64,000 bases of DNA from Thermobaculum terrenum ATCC BAA-798 (GTDB taxonomy: Bacteria > Chloroflexota > Chloroflexia > Thermobaculales > Thermobaculaceae). Below, piece after piece: positions 9,343 through 18,525 of this stretch; position 1 is the first letter of the stretch, and the number at the start of each line of letters is the position of its first letter. The notes beneath the pieces were generated by a model that was not told where the DNA came from, ran no database searches, and was given only the letters and a program-made list of their open reading frames with translations. Both the position numbers and the translations under genes were made by a program. The DNA lies in assembly GCF_000025005.1 (NCBI RefSeq), contig NC_013525.1:1266501-1330500 (forward strand), read 5' to 3'.

Positions 9343-10080
9343 TTATGCAGGAACACAGACATATAGCAGATCTACCGATATAGACCTAAGTATATGTATG
9401 TCTCTCGCTATCGAATCTACCTTGAAAGCCATTGGAGCAAGCGGGGTTCGATATAAAGTCGGAGGTATTATTCCAAACCCATAGTACCTAACTATCTTGA
9501 AACCAGCTGCATGGAACATTCTAGTGATTTCAGGAGGAGACATCTCGTTATGAATTTCTCCTTTCACCCACTTCCTGTAGAGTAGCGCCAGATGTCTAGC
9601 AGACCAAGAATTACCATGTACATTGGCAACTAGAATACCATTGCGCGAGACAAGTTTTGATCGCAAAACCCTAAGGACATCGATCCTTGTTTGAGATTCA
9701 GCGTTGAGAAGGAATCGAAAGCAGGTAATGATATCAAATTGGTCGTCCACCAAATCTGGATTTTGTAGGATATCTCCAACTATAAGCTCTGATCTTTTAC
9801 ACTTGGAAGCAGCTATCTTAATCATCGAGGGCGATATATCCAGTCCTACACTCTCACTTACCAGCGGCTCAACTGTAGATAGGATTCTTCCGGTACCACA
9901 AGCAAAATCTAGCAATCTTGACTCTTTCCTAGTAGAGGCAAAATCCTCGATCAACCTTAGTACTATAGGCTTTTGTAAAGACCATATTTTTGCAGAATAG
10001 CTATTGGGCGAATACTCAACTTGTTCGTATTCCTTAACAGCCTCTTCAGTTTGAAACCTAGTAGCGTAGCCAGAAGACAT
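9343..10080 (-). CDS. Class I SAM-dependent methyltransferase
   Basis: 245 residues with the Rossmann methyltransferase motifs: motif I LLDFACGTGRIL (about 57-68), the acidic end of strand 2 in GLDISPSMI, motif II-like LIVGDIL, and FDIITCFRFLLNAE. It probably methylates a sugar or glycolipid in the polysaccharide pathway. The ATG at 10080 has AGAGGTAAG upstream, and the gene follows the ligase-like gene by 16 bp in the same direction. The acceptor cannot be assigned. Confidence 0.85.
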   Translation of the reverse strand: MSSGYATRFQTEEAVKEYEQVEYSPNSYSAKIWSLQKPIVLRLIEDFASTRKESRLLDFACGTGRILSTVEPLVSESVGLDISPSMIKIAASKCKRSELIVGDILQNPDLVDDQFDIITCFRFLLNAESQTRIDVLRVLRSKLVSRNGILVANVHGNSWSARHLALLYRKWVKGEIHNEMSPPEITRMFHAAGFKIVRYYGFGIIPPTLYRTPLAPMAFKVDSIARDIHILRSISVDLLYVCVPA

Positions 10081-10096
10081 AGATAACTTACCTCTT

Positions 10097-11446
10097 TTAG
10101 TCTTTGGTTAGGAAAAGAGCAACATACAAAATCCAATAGAAAGGATAATACCAAATAAGCGTGGATTCGGTTAGGTTAGCAAGAAATAGAAAGCATAAGT
10201 ACAACAAGGGCCAGAGACGATATATATGACCAATGTACCTAACTACAAAAAGTCTACGAACCGCAGTTAGAGAGATAATTGAATAGCTAATCAAAAAGAA
10301 TGCTAATCCAACTAAGCCTAAATCAATTAGTATTTCCAAAAAGCCGTTATGGGCATGGAAAGGGTACCAACCAATCTGATTCCATATAGCGCTAGAAGGC
10401 CATCTATTACCTAACCAGAAGCTACCGTAACCATATCCTAACCACAGCCTACTTTGTATCATCGGTATAAGCGCTTCCCACAAAGGGACTCTGCCAGTAA
10501 GGTTAGGAGATCTACCAAGTGCCGCGAACACAACATGTAGGTTGCCAGCCAGGAGTAAACCCATCCCTAGCACTAAAGCCGTAGCACTAGACCATATAGG
10601 AACTAATACTTGTTTGTTTTTGATTTGGAACATCAAAAGGATGAATAAGAATAGCATTGCAATAGTTATTACTTTCGAGACAGCAGAGTCAGATAACCAA
10701 ACCAATAGCGCTGAGGAAATCAACGCTATCGTTAGAGCAAGTCTCTTTCTCAAGGTTTCTGCTTGGCAGATTAATATAGCTCCTAGCACAGCAAACAATA
10801 CAACAAGTTTCCCAAATGTATTCTTATGATAAAACACGCCCCTCCAGTTTCCAGCATGATAACCAGTCATAATTCCGTACTCAGGGCTAATCAAAACAAA
10901 TACTACGCTACATGCTAAAGCTATCATCAAGGTGATGAATAGTAAATTTATCTGTTCTCTTTGATTAAATACGGATCCGATATATATACCTACTACAGTA
11001 GCCCCCAAAAGAATAATCAGCTTAGTCAGGGTAACAGAGGGATCAACTGCCCAAAGAAGAGATATACAACTCCAAATTAAGAACATCGATATCGGCCACA
11101 CATGCCGTATTTTTGAAAGGATCAATTTTACTCGGAGTATCATTAGGATCAAAGTTGCAACATAGGATACATAGAAGAAAGGAATCATGGAATACACAAT
11201 ACTTATGAAATCAGCGCTTGGATGCCTCATTGAATAAAACAGAGGTATAAAGGCTCCAGAAGTCACCAAATAGGTATAAATTACCAAACAGTATTCAACA
11301 AAAAATGGTTTATGAAATCTTTGATTCGAGTTAGCTATATCAACTTCCTCCCGAAGAGACCATAACACTTCCATTATAAAGCGATGGGCAGTTATCATAA
11401 AAAGTAAATATAATAACGAATTGAGCGGGAGTGAATGTCTGATCAA
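10097..11446 (-). CDS. O-antigen ligase/polymerase-like membrane protein (copy 1)
   Basis: About 449 residues with 10-12 predicted membrane helices. A large periplasmic loop carries the Wzy/WaaL hallmark FHAHNGFLEILIDLGLVGL near residue 365, preceded by GYGYGSFW. It probably polymerises repeat units or ligates the glycan to its acceptor. It is a diverged paralogue of 13705-15045: both share WRGVFYHKN/WQGIYLHKN, the same HAHNG block and the same topology. The longest reading frame overlaps the start of the divergent sulfotransferase gene by 12 bp. The internal ATG at 11398 (MITAHRF) is an alternative start that avoids this. Confidence 0.88.
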   Translation of the reverse strand: MIRHSLPLNSLLYLLFMITAHRFIMEVLWSLREEVDIANSNQRFHKPFFVEYCLVIYTYLVTSGAFIPLFYSMRHPSADFISIVYSMIPFFYVSYVATLILMILRVKLILSKIRHVWPISMFLIWSCISLLWAVDPSVTLTKLIILLGATVVGIYIGSVFNQREQINLLFITLMIALACSVVFVLISPEYGIMTGYHAGNWRGVFYHKNTFGKLVVLFAVLGAILICQAETLRKRLALTIALISSALLVWLSDSAVSKVITIAMLFLFILLMFQIKNKQVLVPIWSSATALVLGMGLLLAGNLHVVFAALGRSPNLTGRVPLWEALIPMIQSRLWLGYGYGSFWLGNRWPSSAIWNQIGWYPFHAHNGFLEILIDLGLVGLAFFLISYSIISLTAVRRLFVVRYIGHIYRLWPLLYLCFLFLANLTESTLIWYYPFYWILYVALFLTKD

Positions 11447-12412
11447 ATCAAAGTACTATACATTGCTGGATGGGGAAGAAGTGGCACGACCATCCTGGAC
11501 AACATACTAGGACAGTATAGTGGCTTACTCTCTACTGGGGAGATAAGATACATCTGGCAAAGAGGTCTCTTAGAGAACAGACTTTGTGGTTGTGGGACAC
11601 CTCTTCGAGAATGCACCTTCTGGCGAAACGTTTTAGATCCGGTAGTAGGTAATGATCAGGCCAAGATAGAGTATATGGCGTACTGGACCGAAAACGGGCT
11701 AAGATCCAGGCATATCCCTATGTTGGTACTTCCAGGAGCGGGTAATAGGCTTATATCAAGAATGGATACCTATAGGTATACGTTAGCTTCCTTGTACCAA
11801 GAAGTAAAAAAGAGGTCGGAATCACAAGTCATAGTGGACTCATCCAAGTTTCCTACATACGGCTACATCCTGGATAGCATCCCTAATATAGATCTCTATG
11901 TAGTTCATATGGTCAGAGACCCAAGGGCCGTAGCCTATTCGTGGATTAGAAAGAAAGAAATGAAAGACCGGGGAAGCAACAAATACATGAGAGGACATAG
12001 CCCTATAGAAAGCACTTTCTTTTGGCTTCTGTGGAACTCGACCATAGAGGCTCTTTGGAAGAAGAACGGTCCAGAGAAATATATCTTATTAAGATATGAA
12101 GATTTCGTACAAGACCCTAAGGGCACTACTGAGCATATACTTGACATGGTAGGAGTGAGCACTCAAGAGAACACACCTTTTGTAGACCAAAACACTGTTA
12201 AATTGTCTCCGACCCATACTGTGTCAGGTAATCCGAGCAGATTCAGCACTGGGGAGGTCGAGATAAAGCCCGATGATGAATGGAAAGAAAAACTAGACGC
12301 TAGATCTAAGCTACTGATTACATCCCTTGCTATGCCTATGATGCATCACTATGGATACCTAAACCTGGTAATCTTAGTGATTATGCTTGTATTAATGTAT
12401 GCGAGCGCATAG
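11435..12412 (+). CDS. Sulfotransferase family protein
   Basis: 325 residues. The PAPS-binding 5'-phosphosulfate loop is visible at the N-terminus (IAGWGRSGTTILDNIL, about 8-23), and the 3'-phosphate-binding segment is VVHMVRDPRAVAYSWIRKK (about 155-173). The CGCGTPLRECTFW block is typical of bacterial carbohydrate sulfotransferases. It would transfer sulfate from PAPS to the surface polymer. It is the only plus-strand gene inside the cluster. The ATG follows GGGAG. The C-terminus ends in an unusual hydrophobic tail of about 15 residues that overlaps the flippase gene by 32 bp. Confidence 0.88.
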   Translation: MSDQIKVLYIAGWGRSGTTILDNILGQYSGLLSTGEIRYIWQRGLLENRLCGCGTPLRECTFWRNVLDPVVGNDQAKIEYMAYWTENGLRSRHIPMLVLPGAGNRLISRMDTYRYTLASLYQEVKKRSESQVIVDSSKFPTYGYILDSIPNIDLYVVHMVRDPRAVAYSWIRKKEMKDRGSNKYMRGHSPIESTFFWLLWNSTIEALWKKNGPEKYILLRYEDFVQDPKGTTEHILDMVGVSTQENTPFVDQNTVKLSPTHTVSGNPSRFSTGEVEIKPDDEWKEKLDARSKLLITSLAMPMMHHYGYLNLVILVIMLVLMYASA

Positions 12413-13685
12413 CATTTACTAGCTTCCTGAACCAGAACAAGTCCACAAGAGAATAGCCTAGGTTCATTGCCAAGATTGCTCCATTTACCTTTAGGCTCAG
12501 GACCAGAAGAATCCCAGGGATCAGTGCCATGATGGTGGAAGAAACAAATATCGTAAAGAAGGACTTTGTCTCTCTAATAGCTCGCAATCCAGAAGATATT
12601 ATTCTGCCGATATAGGTAACAAAATAGTACAAGGCAAAAAGCGCGAGAGTTAGGCCATACTGTTCATACTTAGGTCCATATACAAGTCGAAGAATTTCAG
12701 TTGAGAATATAGCCACTAAGCTGCAGTACATGATTAGCAATGGTGATGTAGCGGCAAAAGACAACTTTATCTGACGTTTGAAGCCTGCAATACCTTGTGT
12801 ATCAAGTGCCCTGCTAAACCTGATAGGAAGTATAGTATCAAGAAATATGAGCGGGACATTTAATGGACCAAGTATGACCTGTACAGCCTTTATAACTCCT
12901 GCTGCAAAAGGCCCTACAAGCACAGCAGTTATGTAAACATATATCTGCACTGACATCCAGTAGCCAATTCTACCGGCTGCCACCCATTTACCGTAGTCCC
13001 ATATCTCCCTAACTATAGCAGAGCTTATTTCAGAACATATTGCATGCCGTATCTGCAAAGCTCCTAACACGGACGCAGCTGCAGACGTAACTGCCAGAGA
13101 GTACAAAGCTGTAACGCTGGTCAAGCTGCTTGTTAGCCACAGCAGCACCAACAATACAATCTGGCCCCCATAGCTCACAAAGTCATTAAGTAGTACCCCA
13201 CACAGCCTGTCTTCCGTATACAGTATGCGTCTTACAAATTCTTGCGCCTGCCAAGCCACTAAAGCGCAAATTGTAGATAATACTAGCGCATTTATTCCAG
13301 GAGAAAATATGCTAGATAAAGCTAAGGCTATGATACCTAGCAATACTGCAAGCAGTATAAAAGCAAGCTGAAAGACGGCAGTAGTAGTTGTATATATATT
13401 GTATTCTCTACCCTTCTTAGTGACAGCAAGCACATTATGAGCTTGAGTTATAAGACCAGTCTGAATGTTATTAGCTAAGAGTAAGGCAGTGTAAATAAGG
13501 GTAAATACTCCAAAGTCATGTGGATGCAGCTGCCTGGCCAGCAAGACCATTACAGTAAAATTGCCTGCAGATATCAAAGCTTGGTCGATAAGACCAAGCG
13601 CATTCTTCCCTAGAATATAACTTTTGTATATAGATAGCATCTTATGCCATAGATTTTTCTCTATAACCAAAGACATAGCCCTCAT
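12381..13685 (-). CDS. Polysaccharide flippase (Wzx/MATE-like)
   Basis: 434 residues and roughly 12 membrane helices, with the layout of the oligosaccharide/lipid flippase (MOP) superfamily. The N-terminal block GLIDQALISAGNFTVMVLLARQL is followed by helix pairs typical of Wzx proteins. It would move undecaprenyl-linked repeat units across the membrane for the ligase/polymerase proteins encoded beside it. The gene lies 19 bp after the second ligase gene. Its 3' end overlaps the convergent sulfotransferase gene by 32 bp. Confidence 0.87.
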   Translation of the reverse strand: MRAMSLVIEKNLWHKMLSIYKSYILGKNALGLIDQALISAGNFTVMVLLARQLHPHDFGVFTLIYTALLLANNIQTGLITQAHNVLAVTKKGREYNIYTTTTAVFQLAFILLAVLLGIIALALSSIFSPGINALVLSTICALVAWQAQEFVRRILYTEDRLCGVLLNDFVSYGGQIVLLVLLWLTSSLTSVTALYSLAVTSAAASVLGALQIRHAICSEISSAIVREIWDYGKWVAAGRIGYWMSVQIYVYITAVLVGPFAAGVIKAVQVILGPLNVPLIFLDTILPIRFSRALDTQGIAGFKRQIKLSFAATSPLLIMYCSLVAIFSTEILRLVYGPKYEQYGLTLALFALYYFVTYIGRIISSGLRAIRETKSFFTIFVSSTIMALIPGILLVLSLKVNGAILAMNLGYSLVDLFWFRKLVNAMRSHTLIQA

Positions 13686-13704
13686 CTTGAAAGCTTTTCA
13701 CTTA

Positions 13705-15045
13705 TTATCTTTCTACAGATGTTAGGCCGATGTATTGACCTAATCGATCATCCGCAAAATATCTTACGCGTTCAGGTCCTCGAATTATCAAACACGAGAA
13801 AACCGCGACTAGGAGAACGAAATTTATCTGTGCGGATCCTAGAGCAGCTGCTTCCGGTATTATCCAAAGAGTGTAAAAGATTACGTACATCAGAGGCCAC
13901 CGATCTTCCATACTATTCCCGGTTAGTGCTAGCCTTACAGCTCTTATGAAGGTTATTGCCCACACCGTACCTAGTAAAATCAGTCCTATCAATCCTAAGT
14001 CAAGCAGCACTTCTAGCACACCATTATGAGCATGGGTAGGTGCCCAATATACAGACCTTTGCACTACCTCAAGAGTAGCACTACCCTTACTCCAGAAAGC
14101 TTCAAATCCATAGCCGTTCCAAAACCTGTCTTGAACAAAATTCATTAAATAAGCCCATAAAGTAGTGCGACCTGTAAGTGTTCCGGTTCTTCCTACCAAT
14201 GCAGCAGCTTCAGAAGGATTAGCTAATACAGCTAAAATCAGCCCAGCAGCAGTTATGGAAGCAGAAATAAGCAAGGATTTGTAGAGTGCTCTATCCATGG
14301 ACAAGAAATCCAATCCTAATCTAGTCAGAATAACGGCTAGCGCAACGACTAGTCCAGAAGAGGAATCAGACTTGACAAGCAAGAAAGCACACAAAAGTAA
14401 GCCAGCTAGATAAAGCAGATCTCTTGCATTATAACGACCGATTCTAATGGCAAATAACATAACTCCAAGCGACATGACTCTCCCCAGCCTGTTCTTGTGT
14501 AGATATATGCCCTGCCAATCACCAGCGAAAGAGCCAGTTCCAATGGCGATATCTGGAAAGAACCTTACGGCGACTATGCTAAGAACAGCAGCACAGATGA
14601 CAACCACACACAAGATATTAATTTGCTGGCGGGGAGTGAAACGAGATCCCAGATAAATCCCAAACAGGGTAGTACCAGCCAGCCAGAGAGCAGCTGATTT
14701 TGTAGCTGAGGGTTGAATTGACCACTGGACGGACAAAAACGCTACGCCAACAAGGACTAACAGAGGTAGAGCTTTCCTCGTAACTCTCAATATCTGCTTG
14801 TAGTGTATTAGAGAAAAAAGAAGAACTAGCATGTAAGTGGCAAACAATAGATTATGACTAGGATCAGGCGCAGAACTACCACTACTAACGGTTTGGGCTA
14901 ATCCGGACCATCCTCTTAGCCTGGGATCTGTGACAATTAATAAACCTACTACTGATACTACAGATTCAATCCAGAACAAAAACCGCAAGTATTTGTGATC
15001 TTGCTGGCGGTTAGCGAGCTCTGTGGCATCTTGTGGTATAACCAT
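13705..15045 (-). CDS. O-antigen ligase/polymerase-like membrane protein (copy 2)
   Basis: 446 residues with about 11 membrane helices and the Wzy_C/WaaL signature THAHNGVLEVLLDLGLIGL around residue 335, preceded by NGYGFEAFW. It is a paralogue of the 10097-11446 protein and is equally likely to be the polymerase (Wzy) or the ligase; the pair could divide these roles. The start is ATG 15045. It sits 14 bp downstream of the Wzz-like gene and just upstream of the flippase gene, the standard arrangement of a Wzx/Wzy-dependent locus. Confidence 0.88.
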   Translation of the reverse strand: MVIPQDATELANRQQDHKYLRFLFWIESVVSVVGLLIVTDPRLRGWSGLAQTVSSGSSAPDPSHNLLFATYMLVLLFSLIHYKQILRVTRKALPLLVLVGVAFLSVQWSIQPSATKSAALWLAGTTLFGIYLGSRFTPRQQINILCVVVICAAVLSIVAVRFFPDIAIGTGSFAGDWQGIYLHKNRLGRVMSLGVMLFAIRIGRYNARDLLYLAGLLLCAFLLVKSDSSSGLVVALAVILTRLGLDFLSMDRALYKSLLISASITAAGLILAVLANPSEAAALVGRTGTLTGRTTLWAYLMNFVQDRFWNGYGFEAFWSKGSATLEVVQRSVYWAPTHAHNGVLEVLLDLGLIGLILLGTVWAITFIRAVRLALTGNSMEDRWPLMYVIFYTLWIIPEAAALGSAQINFVLLVAVFSCLIIRGPERVRYFADDRLGQYIGLTSVER

Positions 15046-15059
15046 GCATCACCAACATC

Positions 15060-16583
15060 TCACAAAAGTGTTTCCCTTACCAGTACGATACCAGCCACGT
15101 AACATCCCATTATGTCTAAGTACCTTGCGGTTTCTTCCAACTTAGATAAAAGAGTCTTGTTGCGCTGTGTAACTATTACACAACAGTCTACCTTATTACC
15201 AGCAAGAAGATCAGAGTTAGTGTTGTTTATTGGATCAGCAATATAAAGTAACGCAAAGCTGGCAACATCCTTAGTGTCACTTATCAGGTTGTGTAAAGCC
15301 AGGTCGGAAAAATCCCGAGAGTTGGAAGCAGGAGGTACAAGCATAAGGTCAAGATTTTCAATAGAGGATACAACCGCAGGGGAGGAATCTCCTACTCGAA
15401 GATGCTTATCATTATCCTGATCGAAGACCTTAGTTAGAGCGGGTTTCTTTGTTGCGCACTCTACTAATAGCACACGGCTGGCAGTATAGGACATAGCCTT
15501 AGCGATTGCTGCTGCGACTTTGACTTGTTGGTCTGTGTCTTCAGTAGTGGATACAGTACCTACACGATCCTCAGAGCCTAGTAAATCACGCCTGATCTTG
15601 GCAGCGATCAATCTAACACTCGGTGTCCTGGATAGACTTTCTACATCCAGCCTTCGGAACCTACTCAGTTTAACATCCCCCAAAACTTGAACTCCAAGGT
15701 ATTGCTCAACTTGAGACTTAGAGAATACTCTACGCCTGGCCCTTTCCTTGACTACAGACAGGACACTACCCAATCCCAGGCCAATAAGGAGCCCGGCGAG
15801 GGTGTTTAGAATCTTGGAGCTCCTTGAAGGAGAACCGGAGAGATGAGCAGGTATGATGGTAGTGATACCCAGATCTGGAGACAGAATTTGAACCTGTAAA
15901 TCACGCCTCTGCTGGAGCAATCCCTGATAAGTATTGTTGGCTTGAGCTAGCGCAAGTTGCGCCTGTCTAACTTCTTGCCTACCAGCTGGTGTGGAACTAT
16001 CAGCCGACCTAAGAGCCTCCCTATATACAGCTCTGGCATCATCTACCTGTGCAGAGGCCTGTGCTATCTCACGATTAAGCTGTTGCAGGTCAGACTGTAT
16101 ATCAGCCCGTAGTCTTTGGCTGTACCACGAGTAAAAACCCTGTATAAGCGCATTCAAAGCTTTGACACTAGTCTGTGGATCGTTAAAAGTTGCATTTATT
16201 TCTAATAGCTGAGTATTTATAGGATTCTTAGCATCAAAATGATCCTTGAGCGCCGATATCCTCCCTTTCCATCCTATCTCTTTGGCGACGTTAGAAAGCA
16301 CAGGTTGGGATGTAATGATCTCCTGATATGTGCCAATCATTGAGTTGGCGACTTGAAGGTAACGAGGATCTATCTGTCCCGGGGTCGAACTGGGGTTAAC
16401 CATCAGGACTGCACTTGCCGAATAAGAGGGATACTGATAAGTAGCCCAAGTATAGCCTGCAGCAGAAAGAAGCGCAGCTATAACAAGCAGTATCCACCAG
16501 TTCCTAATTAGCATCCACAAATACTCTCCCAGGCCAATCGCAGGTTCCTGTCTGGGAGATACCCATCTTGGAGATTCACTCAT
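15060..16583 (-). CDS. Wzz-like chain-length protein with degenerate tyrosine-kinase domain
   Basis: 507 residues. The N-terminal Wzz domain is flanked by membrane helices at about 28-48 and 253-275, with a periplasmic coiled-coil region between them. The cytoplasmic part (about 280-507) aligns by order of blocks with BY-kinases, but its nucleotide site is gone. The Walker A position reads STTEDTDQQVKVAAAIAKAM with no GxxGxGK(S/T). Walker A' is VLLVECATKKP instead of the usual VDxDxR type. Walker B reads FALLYIADP. There is no C-terminal tyrosine cluster. It probably regulates polymer length as a non-catalytic co-polymerase. Confidence 0.85.
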   Translation of the reverse strand: MSESPRWVSPRQEPAIGLGEYLWMLIRNWWILLVIAALLSAAGYTWATYQYPSYSASAVLMVNPSSTPGQIDPRYLQVANSMIGTYQEIITSQPVLSNVAKEIGWKGRISALKDHFDAKNPINTQLLEINATFNDPQTSVKALNALIQGFYSWYSQRLRADIQSDLQQLNREIAQASAQVDDARAVYREALRSADSSTPAGRQEVRQAQLALAQANNTYQGLLQQRRDLQVQILSPDLGITTIIPAHLSGSPSRSSKILNTLAGLLIGLGLGSVLSVVKERARRRVFSKSQVEQYLGVQVLGDVKLSRFRRLDVESLSRTPSVRLIAAKIRRDLLGSEDRVGTVSTTEDTDQQVKVAAAIAKAMSYTASRVLLVECATKKPALTKVFDQDNDKHLRVGDSSPAVVSSIENLDLMLVPPASNSRDFSDLALHNLISDTKDVASFALLYIADPINNTNSDLLAGNKVDCCVIVTQRNKTLLSKLEETARYLDIMGCYVAGIVLVRETLL

Positions 16584-16605
16584 AGCTTCACCCTTAGACT
16601 AAACT

Positions 16606-17343
16606 CTAAAAAGCGCCCTTACCTGAAAACACCACCAAAATAGTCCTTAGCAATATCTCAACGTCTAACTTTAGACTCTGATGAAGTACATAATAAATAT
16701 CAAGGTCAGTATTCTCATGCATGGGCAGCTCACTTCTACCCATAACTTGCCACCAACCAGTTATTCCAGGTTTTACTAAATGCCTAGAGTGTTGCCAATC
16801 TTGATAACGCTCAACTATCTCTGGTAGTTCCGGCCTAGGGCCAACCAAGCTCATATCGCCCTTTAAGACATTGAGCAATTGAGGGATTTCATCCAAGCTG
16901 GTTTTTCTTAGTATGCGCCCAACTTTGGTAACCCTTGGATCGTCCCTCATCTTGTGAGGCATAGAATCAGGGTCATATCCAACATCGGACCACTTTTCAG
17001 GTTGGAGCATTGTCCGGAACTTGTATATCTTGATTACTGATCCTCCTCTTCCTACCCTATCTTGTGACAGTATGATTGGCCTTCCACTGTCAAGATAAAT
17101 TGCAAGTCCTATCAATAACAAGAGTGGACTAAGCAATATTAGAAACACTAATGCAACACTTCGATCTAATAACGGTTTGAATAAAGTGGTGTAAATAACC
17201 CTAGTGGTATACCTATTGCTAATACCATAATGCCTAATGAAGCCGAACAGGCCTCTCGGCCCTTCAAGATTCGCAATCTCTATCACTATAGGAGGTAAAG
17301 TATATTCTTCTCTAACCAACTTGTCAGATGTTCTTTCAAGCAT
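16606..17343 (-). CDS. Initiating sugar-1-phosphate transferase (PglC/WbaP family)
   Basis: 245 residues. It transfers a sugar phosphate from a UDP-sugar to undecaprenyl phosphate, the first step of repeat-unit assembly. Seen: a basic N-terminal segment, one hydrophobic helix (about 63-84), IYKFRTML, then KTSLDEIPQLLNVLKGDMSLVGPRPELPE and GITGWWQVMGRSE, all typical of the bacterial sugar transferase family. It lacks the extra N-terminal helices and CoA-binding-like domain of WbaP, so it is the short form with a 60-residue extension. It is the first gene of the minus-strand cluster, next to the divergent control region. Confidence 0.93.
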   Translation of the reverse strand: MLERTSDKLVREEYTLPPIVIEIANLEGPRGLFGFIRHYGISNRYTTRVIYTTLFKPLLDRSVALVFLILLSPLLLLIGLAIYLDSGRPIILSQDRVGRGGSVIKIYKFRTMLQPEKWSDVGYDPDSMPHKMRDDPRVTKVGRILRKTSLDEIPQLLNVLKGDMSLVGPRPELPEIVERYQDWQHSRHLVKPGITGWWQVMGRSELPMHENTDLDIYYVLHQSLKLDVEILLRTILVVFSGKGAF

Positions 17344-17532
17344 CGAACCTCTTACCTAGGCATGAGCGTAGGTTAATTATTGGACCTAATTAGTAATTAT
17401 CAAAAGTTAATAATTTCAAAGTTTATTGTTTATCATAATACAGAATTTAGTAATGCGATCGGTAATAGGGTATCATATCTCGAACGTTGATCGGGCTTTA
17501 TAAGTTTTGGAAGGCAGATCCGGGAGCAGTCT
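17344..17532. promoter_or_regulatory. AT-rich divergent control region of the polysaccharide locus
   Basis: This 189-bp gap separates the first gene of the minus-strand polysaccharide cluster from the plus-strand UDP-glucuronate decarboxylase gene. It is much richer in A and T than its surroundings. Repeated TAATTA/TTAATAAT-type elements lie around 17370-17415. Promoters for both directions are expected here. Candidate -10-like boxes exist, but no pair matches consensus well enough to fix. Confidence 0.5.
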
Positions 17533-18501
17533 ATGCGCATTCTAGTTGCTGGCGGAGCTGGCTTTGTTGGCTCTAATCTATGTGAGAGGCTAGTTGATCA
17601 AGGACACGAGGTACTGTGCATAGATAACCTTAGCACAGGTCGGATACGGAACCTAGCTAACTTACTAACACACTCCAGGTTTTGTTTTATAGAACACGAT
17701 GTTATAAAAGGTGTTCCAGACACGAAGTATCCAGTTGACCGCATATACCACCTAGCTAGTCCTGCCAGTCCTCCAGGATATCAATCTCGCCAGATAGAGA
17801 CGCTTAGAGTGAATAGTGAGGGCACTCTTCACCTTCTCGAGCTTGCCGAAAAACACGGCGCCCGTTTACTTTACGCTTCAACTTCGGAGGTTTATGGGGA
17901 CCCGCTAGAGCACCCCCAGAGTGAGGAATATAGAGGGAACGTAAGCAGCACAGGCCCAAGATCCATGTACGACGAAGGCAAGAGGTATGGAGAAGCCCTG
18001 TGCATGGCCTTTTACAGGGTAAGGCAGGTGGATGTGCGCATAGTGAGAATATTCAATACCTATGGCCCCAAATCAGATCCCTACGATGGGAGAATAGTTC
18101 CTAGCTTTATCACCCAAGCTCTATTGAACAGGCCTATCACAGTCTATGGCGACGGAAGGCAAACTAGAGCCTTGTGCTATATTGATGACACAATCGAAGG
18201 CATGATACGCATGATGGAGTCTGAAAAAACATCTGGAGAAGTGGTTAACCTGGGAAATCCAGATGAACATTCAGTGCTGGATTATGCAAGGCTGATAATA
18301 GAGCTAACTGGGAGCTCTTCAGAGATACACTTCCAGGGACCTGTAGTGGGAGACGACCCTCACAGAAGGTGTCCTGATATATCTAAAGCCAAGCGTTTGT
18401 TAGATTGGGCACCATGCATTCCGTTATCGGAAGGACTCCCACGTACCATAGAATACTTTCGTACCGAGCTTGCAGAGCTTGGAGTCCTAGCCGCTACTTA
18501 G
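17533..18501 (+). CDS. UDP-glucuronate decarboxylase (UDP-xylose synthase)
   Basis: 322-residue extended SDR enzyme converting UDP-glucuronate to UDP-xylose. NAD-binding GGAGFVGSNL lies at residues 6-15. The UXS-specific blocks are HLASPASPPGYQ, STSEVYGDPLEHPQ, GPRSMYDEGKRYGEAL (Tyr-x3-Lys) and RIFNTYGPKSDPYDGR. It is divergent from the polysaccharide operon across the shared 189-bp control region, so it probably supplies xylose-type residues to that polymer. The ATG has GGGAG upstream. The acyl-CoA-dehydrogenase-like gene follows 24 bp later, possibly cotranscribed. Confidence 0.93.
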   Translation: MRILVAGGAGFVGSNLCERLVDQGHEVLCIDNLSTGRIRNLANLLTHSRFCFIEHDVIKGVPDTKYPVDRIYHLASPASPPGYQSRQIETLRVNSEGTLHLLELAEKHGARLLYASTSEVYGDPLEHPQSEEYRGNVSSTGPRSMYDEGKRYGEALCMAFYRVRQVDVRIVRIFNTYGPKSDPYDGRIVPSFITQALLNRPITVYGDGRQTRALCYIDDTIEGMIRMMESEKTSGEVVNLGNPDEHSVLDYARLIIELTGSSSEIHFQGPVVGDDPHRRCPDISKAKRLLDWAPCIPLSEGLPRTIEYFRTELAELGVLAAT

Positions 18502-18525
18502 CTGATAGAAGGTTGGAGATTAGGC

